From an uncultured Desulfomonile sp. (lineage in GTDB: Bacteria > Desulfobacterota > Desulfomonilia > Desulfomonilales > Desulfomonilaceae), in NCBI GenBank assembly GCA_937915285.1, contig CALDNG010000121.1:1-5395 (forward strand): DNA of 5,395 bases, given 5' to 3'. Made by a program: the position numbers and the translations under genes. The notes under the pieces were generated by a model. That model was given only the letters and a program-made list of their open reading frames with translations. It made no database searches and had not been told where the DNA came from. Shown here one piece after another: positions 1 through 5,395 of the stretch. Each line of letters starts with the position of its first letter. Position 1 is the first letter of the stretch.

Positions 1-43
1 TCTAAGCCACAAATTAAAGTGATGACCCAAAAAACTAACTTAT

Positions 44-362
44 GAGCCTCTTGCAAAAATGTTTTTTAGTCGACAGTCTGGTTATGGTATCACGTGACGG
101 GCAGTGCTGTGATATTTTGAGTTAGGCAAAAAACCACTCTCTAAGCTGCTACCCGTGAAGCTACGCAAAGTAATATCATGGTTGATGGGCGACCTTCAAG
201 GTCTTCTTTTCCCCCAGTTGGAGGAGTGTTGGGGCACACCGTTCACGCCCAAGGAACGGCAGCTTGTATCTGTGCTTGAGTTGATCAGTGTGTATCCACC
301 AACACACCTGCCATACCAAGGGCGATTCGGCATCCGGTAGGCCTGTGCCCCTCATGGCCTGA
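44..362 (+). mobile_element. Remnant of the left part of an insertion sequence (IS4/IS5-like, DDE transposase type)
   Basis: The sequence GAGCCTCTTGCAAAAAT at 44-60, about 110 bases before a transposase-like reading frame, looks like the outer end of an insertion sequence. Ends of this style, with a run around TTGCAAAA, occur in IS4/IS5-type elements; this is from memory and not a match I could check. The transposase frame breaks off after about 60 codons and no second copy of the end is present in the window. What remains is therefore a 5' fragment, with the rest deleted or replaced before the kinase gene. The inner boundary is uncertain; 362 is simply where the last readable transposase-like frame stops. 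Confidence 0.4.
155..340 (+). pseudogene. Truncated N-terminus of an IS transposase
   Basis: The frame opens at GTG 155 (alternative ATG at 185, neither with a clear ribosome binding site) and gives 61 residues. The segment LLFPQLEECWGTPFTPKERQ followed by LVSVLELISV resembles the N-terminal region of IS5-like DDE transposases, where a LFPxLEE motif, a T-x-K-x-R-Q-L-V segment and a LELI helix precede the catalytic domain. After residue 61 the frame hits TAG at 338-340. A neighbouring frame continues with Gly-Arg-Pro-Val at 336-347, which fits the conserved GRP that follows in this family, then stops at 360-362. This suggests a frameshift plus truncation. Nothing of the catalytic DDE core is present, so it cannot encode an active enzyme. 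The family assignment rests on recalled motif shape only. Confidence 0.5.
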
Positions 363-386
363 GGCAACAATGACCGGCCATCTCCA

Positions 387-2990
387 TTAACCTTCCATTA
401 TCAACTGAATAACCTCAACAAGCAGGCTCATTTTGCATGGTTTAGGCAGGAAGTTGAGCACATAGGGTTTGACAGCAAGGCTGAGTTCACTCTTGGGGTC
501 GTGGCCCGTCAACACGATGGCCTTTACCATTGGATTTATCTTCAAAAGCTCCATCATGCAGTCACGCCCGTTCAATTCCGGCATGAGCATGTCCAGAATG
601 ACCAGACCTATGTCCGCCTGCCGTTCTTTATAAATATTCACAGCTTCGCGTCCGTTGGATGCCATAATGACGTCATAGCCGGCCGCCTCGAGAGCCGTTT
701 GCTCCAGTCCGGCTACGAGGGATGAATCCTCAACCAAGAGTATGCCTTTCCCAGACTCCATCTGACACGTCGACGCATCTTGTTTGTCACGGAACGCCGG
801 GGCCTCTATCTCTGGAAAATACAACTTAACCGTGGTCCCTCTACCCACCTCGCTGTCACATGTCACAAAACCGCCCCGCTGCTGGACAATACCTCTCATC
901 ACCGCCAGCCCAAGTCCCATGCCCTTGATGTCGCCACGCTCCTTCGTGCTGAAGAACGGCTCAAATACCTGCGGGAGAACGGCCTCGTCAATCCCCCTGC
1001 CGTTGTCCGTGACAGTGAGCAATACATGTGGTCCGGCCTTGGCCCCGTAATGGACTTTGGCAAAAGATTCATCCACGGTAACTTTGGTGGTTGACAGGCT
1101 CAGCGCTCCGCCATCCGGCATCGCTTCCGAAGCATTGACAGCCAGCGCCATTATGATCTGCACCAGTTGGCCCGGGTCCTGCTTGATGATTGCAGGCCCA
1201 TCAAACAAATCCATCTCCAGTTGGTTAATGTTAGGCAGATTTGAAATCGTGGATTCAAGTTCCCTGATTTTTTGGTTGAGATCGGTCGGGGTTGGGAAAA
1301 TCATGGACTGTTGCCCGAGATCCATGAACTTTGTCACCTGCTCGGCTGCAGTCTCCGCCGTATTCAGAATGGTCACAAGAAGCTTTGGGTTGGCCCCTAC
1401 CTTCTCGATATCGTCCATCAACAATTCACCGTAGCCGATGATGACTTGAAGCATGTTATTGAAATCATGGGCAATGCCACCTACAAGGGTCCCGAGGGAA
1501 GCCAGTTTCCGGGCCTCGTTCAGTTGATCCTGTAATTCGCTCCTTTCACGCTCGGCTTCCAATCTTTCGGATATATCCTGGATAACTCCAACCTGGCCGA
1601 TAACTTTTCCGGTTGAATCGGCAAAAGTCGCTTTTGAGATGATTACCGGATGCAGGGCGCCATCCCTGTGATTAAAGAGAGCTTCATAAAACATGACGCC
1701 GGGATGGTTCCAGAGTTCACTATCCTTCATGGAACATTCTTCGGCGATGTCTTTCGGGGATACATCGTATATTGTCTTCCAGATGATCTGGTCTCGCGAA
1801 AGCCCCACAAATTCTGCAAACGCCTTGTTGCATGTCAGGAACATCCCATCGGTATTTTTTACCCACATGGGGTTGGGAATCGCTTCGAGCAAAGTCTCCA
1901 GGAAAACGAGGTTATCTTTCAGTGCTTGTTCAAGACGCTTTTCATCCGACATATCCTGTGCAAAGGCTACAAAATATTTTATTGATCCGTCATTGTTACG
2001 TATGCAACTAACCGACAGCTTCACCCATAGAATGACGCCATCCTTCCGAAGGAGCCGTGTGATCCTGTATAACCTGTCAGTCTTCCCATCGACCAATAGT
2101 GCGAGATTTTTCAAATCTGTGTCTAAATCTTCAGGATGGGTAAACTCGGGGCACGTCATGCCCATCACTTCCTGTCTGGAATAACCCAACAGTTGACAAA
2201 AGAAATCGTTTGCATCGATAAAGCGCATTTCGGGTGTAACGGAGGCGACACCCAGCAACGGCGCTTCGAAGTAAGCCCTGAGACGGGCTTCACTCTCGAA
2301 CAGGGCCTGTTCAGCTATCTTTCTGTAGGTGATGTCTCTGAAGGCTATTATAGTCCTGCCTCCGCCGGTTTCGTCACGGACGACTGACGTAGTGACATCA
2401 ATCGGGAAAATGGTTCCATCCTTTCTCTTACAATTTAGTTCCGTGGATACCTTACCAGTGCTCAGCAACTGTTCGAGGGCCCTTCCAAACCGGGGATCTG
2501 CCACATCCAGTATCCTGTCCCTTCCCAACAGTCGAATCTCATCTTCGGACATCCCCAGAATGCTGCAGGTAGCCGGATTGACTTTTTCGAGAGTTCCGTC
2601 AGGGCCAACCAACACTGTCCCATCGGGCATGTTTTCAAATAGTGACCGAAACAGGGCTTCACTCTCCTCCAGAGCTTTTTGAGCATTCTTGATTTCACTA
2701 ACATCGATGACTGTTCTGATTATTCCTTTCACGGTTCCATCGGGGTTTTTTTCAGGCAAGACTTGTGTCCATAGATGTCTAGTTACACCATCCGGTAGTG
2801 AGTAAACACGTTGTTTTGATTGTTCATGACCTGACATAGCCTCCGCAATGTCATTCAAAATCAATGTTGCGTCCTCTCCATGTACTTCTGACGCAGTTTT
2901 TCCGCAAATCTCCTGAGGGGTCTTGAGCCACCATCTTTGAAATGTGCTGTTGCTGAAAACAAATCTTCCCTCTGCATCCAGGTAGGTCAC
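387..2990 (-). CDS. Hybrid sensor histidine kinase, C-terminal part (PAS domains, HisKA, HATPase_c, receiver); 3' piece of a frameshifted gene
   Basis: This 867-residue frame holds the signalling core of the kinase. Numbering below is for the joined 1379-residue protein (add 512 to local positions). The rest of PAS2 runs to about 613, PAS3 is 622-737, PAS4 744-862 and PAS5 873-988. PAS5 has the IPNPMWVKNTDG and NKAFAEFVGLSR motifs common in PAS_4-type domains. HisKA is 990-1072, with phospho-acceptor His1020 in GGIAHDFNN. HATPase_c is 1112-1238, with N box Asn1131 (NASEAMPDGG), G1 DNGRGI at 1174-1179, F box FEPFFSTK and G2 GMGLGLA at 1202-1208. The receiver is 1260-1379, with Glu1266/Asp1267, phospho-acceptor Asp1312 (ILDMLMPELNG), Thr1340 and Lys1362. 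All catalytic residues are intact. The GTG at 2990 has no ribosome binding site and falls inside PAS2, so it is only the first start codon after the frameshift, not a convincing native start. The stop is TAA at 387-389. No HPt domain or output domain follows the receiver. Confidence 0.9.
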   Translation of the reverse strand: MTYLDAEGRFVFSNSTFQRWWLKTPQEICGKTASEVHGEDATLILNDIAEAMSGHEQSKQRVYSLPDGVTRHLWTQVLPEKNPDGTVKGIIRTVIDVSEIKNAQKALEESEALFRSLFENMPDGTVLVGPDGTLEKVNPATCSILGMSEDEIRLLGRDRILDVADPRFGRALEQLLSTGKVSTELNCKRKDGTIFPIDVTTSVVRDETGGGRTIIAFRDITYRKIAEQALFESEARLRAYFEAPLLGVASVTPEMRFIDANDFFCQLLGYSRQEVMGMTCPEFTHPEDLDTDLKNLALLVDGKTDRLYRITRLLRKDGVILWVKLSVSCIRNNDGSIKYFVAFAQDMSDEKRLEQALKDNLVFLETLLEAIPNPMWVKNTDGMFLTCNKAFAEFVGLSRDQIIWKTIYDVSPKDIAEECSMKDSELWNHPGVMFYEALFNHRDGALHPVIISKATFADSTGKVIGQVGVIQDISERLEAERERSELQDQLNEARKLASLGTLVGGIAHDFNNMLQVIIGYGELLMDDIEKVGANPKLLVTILNTAETAAEQVTKFMDLGQQSMIFPTPTDLNQKIRELESTISNLPNINQLEMDLFDGPAIIKQDPGQLVQIIMALAVNASEAMPDGGALSLSTTKVTVDESFAKVHYGAKAGPHVLLTVTDNGRGIDEAVLPQVFEPFFSTKERGDIKGMGLGLAVMRGIVQQRGGFVTCDSEVGRGTTVKLYFPEIEAPAFRDKQDASTCQMESGKGILLVEDSSLVAGLEQTALEAAGYDVIMASNGREAVNIYKERQADIGLVILDMLMPELNGRDCMMELLKINPMVKAIVLTGHDPKSELSLAVKPYVLNFLPKPCKMSLLVEVIQLIMEG

Positions 2991-4527
2991 TGCCCATAGG
3001 GAGATAGTCGATGACCGACTGTAAGAGCCTCTGGCTTTCCCTCAGTTCCCCGGTTCTTTGCTCGATCAGTTTTTCCAGGTTGTCCCTGTGCAGGCGAAGC
3101 TCTTCCTCTGACTTATGCAGCGATTCCTCAACCAGTTTTTGATCGGTGATGTCTATTACTATTCCTATATAACGCAAGATTTCACCCTGCTCATTCAAAA
3201 CCGGCTTTGCCCTCGAAACCACCCACCTGATTTGCCCAAGAGAATCCCTGTGGCGCCACTCGGTGTTGATTTCCCTTTTCTGTTGCATGGCCTCACTTAC
3301 CACCCGATGAGCCATGTCTCTGTCGTCTGGATGAATTGACATTAGCCAGTTGTCATAGTTTGACTCGCATGAGTCTATCTCCAAACCGAGTATTGGCCAT
3401 AGTTGATCTGACCACACCGTCCTGTTCGTGGTTACATCCCACTCGTAGGTCCCCGCTTTGGCCGCCTTCTGAGCAAAGTCAAAATTCTCGTTGCTTTTTT
3501 TCAGTGAATCTTCACTAGCCCTAAGACCCGCCAAGGCCTCTTTCTCAGCCCTATCGGACTCAAGCAGACTCGCTCTGGCTAGTTCAACTTCAGTAAATGC
3601 CGTTACGGATGGAGGACTGAACTCTTGGCCAGTAAGGCTCCTGACGGAACTGGATATATTCTGGGCAACAGCCGATGCGCCAATCAGGGTAGTAACCAAA
3701 GCAACAAATAGGACAATCATTAACAGACCCGCTGCCTCTCTGTAGTGTGAGGAGTCTGGTGTGGAAAGAGATACTGACCAGCCAGTCAGGTCAGACTTTA
3801 CTACAATGCTGGAACCGTTGGGCGCATCATTTTTTCCGGATGGGTTAAGGGCTAACTTTAGTCCAGCGCCGTCAATGTGTTTAAAAGAATAGCCCTCCGG
3901 CAGACGTGATGCCGATACAATTCTTTCAAACCTTGAAGCTTCAAAAGTGTTTAACAAATAGAAACGACTCTCCCCATCCTGCTTGACGGGAACGGCAATG
4001 CTAACCAAGGGTTCTTTGGCCACTGGACCTAAAACTATGTCACCAACCCCGGGTTTGCCAGTTGCCTGAGCGATCGCAAACGAGCCTCGTCCGGCTTTAT
4101 CAGACGGCATGGGCAACATCGGAAGCGGATCGCCATACTTGGCCCTGGGGTTGAGGAGCATCTGGCTTGAAGGATTCACCAGAATGACGTGGCTGTCATA
4201 AACCGCATGGAAAGCCTGCATCTCTTTGTAAAAATCGTTTGACCTCACAGGATCGTTCAGTGATGATGATGCGGCCAGTAATTCCAGGCCCCTGATGTGG
4301 GAGACAATCTCGTTATCGATGCGGTCGGAAGTTTCTTTGGCAAAGAGGAAATCGTCACGAGCCTGAAGTTTCTCGTGTTCATAGGTATAGTTGGTCAACA
4401 GTAAAAAACCGAGCAATATTGCAGGCGCTGCGCATAAAAGGATCGCTTTGAAGAGGTAATTGAGAAGCGATGTAGTTTTAACCTTGGAATGGTTTTGTTT
4501 TGACTTGTCAGGATTAATCAGTTCCAT
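2851..4527 (-). CDS. Hybrid sensor histidine kinase, N-terminal part (TM, dCache-like sensor, TM, PAS); 5' piece of a frameshifted gene
   Basis: This frame supplies the membrane sensor half. ATG 4527 is the start: GGGGTGAG lies about 5-13 bases upstream (4533-4541). Transmembrane segment 1 is at about 22-46 (FKAILLCAAPAILLGFLLL). Residues 47-262 form an extracytoplasmic dCache-like domain, a fold that usually binds small ligands such as amino or organic acids; the ligand here is unknown. Transmembrane segment 2 is at about 264-287 (GLLMIVLFVALVTTLIGASA). Residues 288-345 are a short HAMP-like stretch and coiled coil rather than a full HAMP domain. PAS1 is at about 346-462 and ends in a PAC-like IGIVIDITDQK. 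A second coiled coil covers 464-500, and PAS2 begins at 501. After Met511 the frame is wrong: about 47 residues of missense follow to the TGA at 2851-2853, while the real PAS2 continues in the frame ending at 387. Alone, this product is a membrane sensor without a kinase. Confidence 0.85.
   Translation of the reverse strand: MELINPDKSKQNHSKVKTTSLLNYLFKAILLCAAPAILLGFLLLTNYTYEHEKLQARDDFLFAKETSDRIDNEIVSHIRGLELLAASSSLNDPVRSNDFYKEMQAFHAVYDSHVILVNPSSQMLLNPRAKYGDPLPMLPMPSDKAGRGSFAIAQATGKPGVGDIVLGPVAKEPLVSIAVPVKQDGESRFYLLNTFEASRFERIVSASRLPEGYSFKHIDGAGLKLALNPSGKNDAPNGSSIVVKSDLTGWSVSLSTPDSSHYREAAGLLMIVLFVALVTTLIGASAVAQNISSSVRSLTGQEFSPPSVTAFTEVELARASLLESDRAEKEALAGLRASEDSLKKSNENFDFAQKAAKAGTYEWDVTTNRTVWSDQLWPILGLEIDSCESNYDNWLMSIHPDDRDMAHRVVSEAMQQKREINTEWRHRDSLGQIRWVVSRAKPVLNEQGEILRYIGIVIDITDQKLVEESLHKSEEELRLHRDNLEKLIEQRTGELRESQRLLQSVIDYLPMGSDLPGCRGKICFQQQHISKMVAQDPSGDLRKNCVRSTWRGRNIDFE
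2991..2995 (-). other. Single-base frameshift joining the two halves of the kinase gene
   Basis: On the minus strand the sequence reads CCT ATG GGC AGT GAC. Dropping one G from the GGG (plus-strand CCC, 2993-2995) gives CCT ATG GCA GTG ACC TAC, translated LPMAVTYLDAEGRFVF. That is a standard PAS start and runs straight into the downstream frame. The interval 387-4527 is 4141 bases, so removing one base leaves exactly 1380 codons including the stop. The continuity of PAS2 across the junction is the strongest evidence that the two frames are one gene. A homopolymer of only three makes either a real indel or a sequencing/assembly error possible. It does not resemble a classic slippery heptamer. 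Confidence 0.85.
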
Positions 4528-4614
4528 TAATTCTCACCCCCAGGTCAATTACTATAGGAACCTTACGGTATTAAAGGAATATTTCGTGTCAAGCATACAG
4601 CAGGGCACTAGTGT
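4528..4614 (-). promoter_or_regulatory. Leader and possible promoter region of the kinase gene
   Basis: This 87-base gap separates the kinase start from the stop of the upstream minus-strand ORF. It contains the kinase ribosome binding site, GGGGTGAG at 4534-4541, well placed for ATG 4527. A perfect TTGACA lies at 4587-4592 (minus strand), but the hexamer 17 bases downstream, ACCGTA, is a poor -10. A good TATAGT at 4551-4556 is 30 bases from that TTGACA and has only a weak TTCCTT at the usual -35 distance. A promoter here is likely by position, but I cannot fix its elements. No sigma-54 -24/-12 pair is present: the nearest match, TGACACG, lacks the GG and the spaced GC. Confidence 0.3.
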
Positions 4615-4833
4615 TTACAAGAGATTTTGTCCCAAGGCATTGACGGAATCTAACAGTTTTGGGGCCAGTCTGCGCCGCGAGGCAACGACGACGACGCTTT
4701 GTTCCCCGGGAAGGATCCTGCACATGCTCTCAGTGTGTTCGGGCAAATCAGAAATGCTCACTACATCGACCACATCTCCACCGCTGGCCAGAGCGGCTTT
4801 TTTCTCGTCTGCTTTCAAATTGGAGTCAGGCAT
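4615..4833 (-). CDS. Hypothetical small soluble protein (72 aa)
   Basis: I do not recognise this protein. It starts at ATG 4833 (MPDSNLKADEKK) and ends at TAA 4615-4617; a GTG at 4842 would add three residues. No ribosome binding site is visible at either start, which weakens the call. In its favour, the translation looks protein-like: a charged N-terminus, a Val-rich segment (GGDVVDVVSISDLP), then SVVVVASRRRLAPKLLDSVN, a strand-then-basic-helix pattern. It has no transmembrane segment or signal peptide. It lies 87 bases upstream of the kinase on the same strand, so the two could be cotranscribed, and it diverges from the 84-residue membrane protein with 51 bases between the starts. Against it, a terminator-like hairpin for the plus strand lies within it (4781-4803). 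It could be a chance ORF or the relic of a larger gene. Confidence 0.35.
   Translation of the reverse strand: MPDSNLKADEKKAALASGGDVVDVVSISDLPEHTESMCRILPGEQSVVVVASRRRLAPKLLDSVNALGQNLL
4781..4803 (+). terminator. Terminator-like hairpin with T run (plus strand)
   Basis: CCGCT (4781-4785) and AGCGG (4792-4796) form a five-pair stem around the six-base loop GGCCAG, followed by C and six T residues (4798-4803). This has the form of an intrinsic terminator reading rightward, although the stem is short. No plus-strand gene ends just before it. It would instead stop transcription entering the region from the left, or act in the leader of the 84-residue gene, which starts 81 bases further on. It also overlaps the codons KKAALASGG of the possible minus-strand ORF, so it may be a coding coincidence. 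Confidence 0.3.
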
Positions 4834-4884
4834 GTTCAACACAAATCAACCAAACAGGGTTGGAAGCCTCTCGGGGGGGTGGTC

Positions 4885-5139
4885 ATGAAGGAACTTCCGA
4901 GCCAGCAGCTCGATGAACTCAAGTCGGTTATTTTTACATACGTCGTATTGGCTCCTTTGTTGTCAGCTCTTTTCGCCGACAAGATTGACAACTTTTTCGT
5001 CGTTTGTCTGTTTTTTGTCGTGACTGTGTGGACGGCCTTTGTGTATGTAATAAACCGGCTGGGGGAACTGGAGGAATCGCTCAAAGACTTGGAACGTCGG
5101 TCGGGACTTGAGGACGTGAATAACGAGAAACAGGAATAA
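4885..5139 (+). CDS. Hypothetical small two-helix membrane protein (84 aa)
   Basis: The family is not recognised. ATG 4885 is chosen because GGGGGTGGTC directly before it matches the 16S-complementary GGAGGTGATC at 8 of 10 positions, with the G run at a suitable distance. The open frame extends further upstream (ATG 4699), but that part reads like non-coding sequence. The protein has a short charged N-terminus (MKELPSQQLDELK) and a hydrophobic helix at about 15-31 (VIFTYVVLAPLLSALFA). A five- to six-residue turn (DKIDN) leads to a second helix at about 36-56 (FFVVCLFFVVTVWTAFVYVI). The charged C-terminal tail, about 27 residues, is probably a helix or coiled coil (RLGELEESLKDLERR). Both ends are probably cytoplasmic. 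It is transcribed away from the kinase and ends at TAA 5137-5139, before the decayed IS. Its function is unknown; a small membrane partner or accessory protein is only a guess from its shape. Confidence 0.65.
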   Translation: MKELPSQQLDELKSVIFTYVVLAPLLSALFADKIDNFFVVCLFFVVTVWTAFVYVINRLGELEESLKDLERRSGLEDVNNEKQE

Positions 5140-5190
5140 TTCCCCTGGCAGTGCGGCTTTTTGCGGTGATTTCCTACCTGGAGATCAGCT

Positions 5191-5345
5191 TCAGTTGACA
5201 GGAAACAATTGTTCGGCTCTATAGAATACGGCAGGCTTAAGCACTCCAACTCATAGCACAAGTCCAATACTGGCACACGATCGATCAGATGCCTCTTTAG
5301 AATACGGACCTTCTCTTCGGGAGTGTAATTCCTCCGCCTTCTCAT
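5191..5345 (-). pseudogene. Frameshifted, truncated helix-turn-helix transposase (IS3-type OrfA-like)
   Basis: ATG 5345 follows GGAGGT (5352-5357) by six bases, a strong start. The first 33 residues, beginning MRRRRNYTPEEKVRILKRHL and ending VPVLDLCYEL, match the helix-turn-helix N-terminus (HTH_Tnp_1 style) of IS3-like transposase OrfA proteins. These proteins typically continue with G-hydrophobic-x-P-x-V/M-FYRWQK. Here the frame is lost after Leu33 (5247-5249). Restoring one missing G gives GVLKPAVFYRAEQLFPVN in the next frame, followed by TGA at 5191-5193. The PAVFYR segment lands where the family's PTVFYRW is expected, so the frameshift is well supported. The rest of the element (WQK, downstream helix, integrase core) is absent. 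Left unjoined, the original frame runs on as nonsense antisense to the 84-residue gene. Confidence 0.7.
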
Positions 5346-5351
5346 CACAAT

Positions 5352-5384
5352 ACCTCCGTGATCCAGTGACTATTCTAACGGAGG
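5352..5384 (-). promoter_or_regulatory. Inverted repeat sequestering the transposase ribosome binding site
   Basis: On the minus strand CCTCCGT (5378-5384) is perfectly complementary to ACGGAGG (5353-5359), with an 18-base loop. The second arm overlaps the Shine-Dalgarno GGAGGT (5352-5357) of the transposase. A transcript entering from outside the element would contain both arms and could fold to hide the ribosome binding site, whereas one starting inside the loop would not. Several insertion sequences, such as IS10, use this kind of fold-back inhibition to avoid activation by external transcription. The pairing is seen directly; the regulatory role is inference. Confidence 0.5.
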
Positions 5385-5395
5385 ACTTGTCCAAT

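Larger units (their letters stand above)
5191..5393 (-). mobile_element. Start-end remnant of a second insertion sequence
   Basis: The minus strand from 5393 begins TGGACAAGTCCTCCGTTAG, has a leader of about 48 bases and then the transposase start at 5345. This is the spacing expected between an IS end and its first gene, and IS3-type ends commonly begin with TG. The element breaks off by about 5191, and no inverted copy of the end is found elsewhere in the window. The outer boundary is a guess because the window ends two bases beyond it. It is unrelated in sequence to the left-hand remnant. Confidence 0.45.

Noticed and set aside
90..97. TCACGTGA palindrome
   Set aside because: A single eight-base palindrome with no second copy or nearby promoter; expected by chance.
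350..364. CCTCA-TGGCC-TGAGG hairpin just past the kinase stop
   Set aside because: The stem is only five pairs and there is no T run on the minus strand, so it does not meet the form of an intrinsic terminator.
501..2682. Several plus-strand open frames of 74-163 codons across the kinase
   Set aside because: They lie antisense to strongly motif-supported kinase coding sequence, have no recognisable domains, and their compositions look like shadow translations.
4578..4593. Possible sigma-54 promoter before the kinase (TGACACG)
   Set aside because: The invariant GG at -24 and GC at -12 are both missing at the required spacing.
5133..5143. GGAATAATTCC palindrome over the stop codon of the 84-residue gene
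   Set aside because: The loop would be one base, so it cannot form a useful hairpin, and no T run follows.
5195..5225. Plus-strand TTGACA at 5195-5200 with TCTATA 17 bases or TATAGA 19 bases downstream
   Set aside because: The -10 matches are weak or badly spaced, the site falls in readable transposase codons, and no plus-strand gene follows within the window.
4836..5348. 170-codon minus-strand frame as a full protein
   Set aside because: Only the first 34 or so codons resemble a protein (transposase helix-turn-helix). The rest is frameshifted sequence antisense to the 84-residue gene.

Overview
The window is dominated by one large minus-strand gene for a membrane-anchored hybrid sensor histidine kinase (4527 down to 387). 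It is read in two pieces because of a single-base frameshift near 2993-2995. Remnants of two different insertion sequences lie at the two ends, and two small uncharacterised ORFs sit between the kinase start and the right-hand remnant. The HDFNN-type histidine kinase with many PAS domains, the roughly 50% G+C (by eye) and the abundant transposase debris suit an environmental Gram-negative bacterium. A Desulfobacterota (deltaproteobacterial) host is a reasonable guess, but nothing here proves it.

Layout. 1-386: an IS end-like sequence and the N-terminal scrap of a transposase on the plus strand, then a short geneless stretch. 387-4527 (minus): the kinase. Removing one base from the GGG/CCC run at 2993-2995 gives a continuous 1379-residue protein: transmembrane segment, extracytoplasmic dCache-like sensor, transmembrane segment, short HAMP-like/coiled-coil linker, five PAS domains, HisKA, HATPase_c and a C-terminal receiver. 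4528-4614: the kinase leader, with a good ribosome binding site and only weak promoter candidates. 4615-4833 (minus): a possible 72-residue soluble protein. 4885-5139 (plus): a likely 84-residue protein with two membrane segments and a strong ribosome binding site. 5191-5393 (minus): the start of a second IS, with its leader, a ribosome binding site held in an inverted repeat, and a frameshifted, truncated helix-turn-helix transposase.

How the parts may work together. The kinase would sense an extracytoplasmic ligand through its Cache domain and cytoplasmic cues through its PAS domains. It would autophosphorylate at His1020 and pass the phosphate to Asp1312 of its own receiver. No HPt protein, separate response regulator or output gene is visible, so it looks like an orphan whose partners are elsewhere. 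If the frameshift is real, the cell makes a membrane sensor without a kinase and the gene is effectively broken. If it is a sequencing error, the protein is complete. I see no CRISPR array, tRNA or rRNA, and no clearly new defence or metabolic system. The least explained part is the pair of divergent small ORFs and the terminator-like hairpin at 4600-5165.
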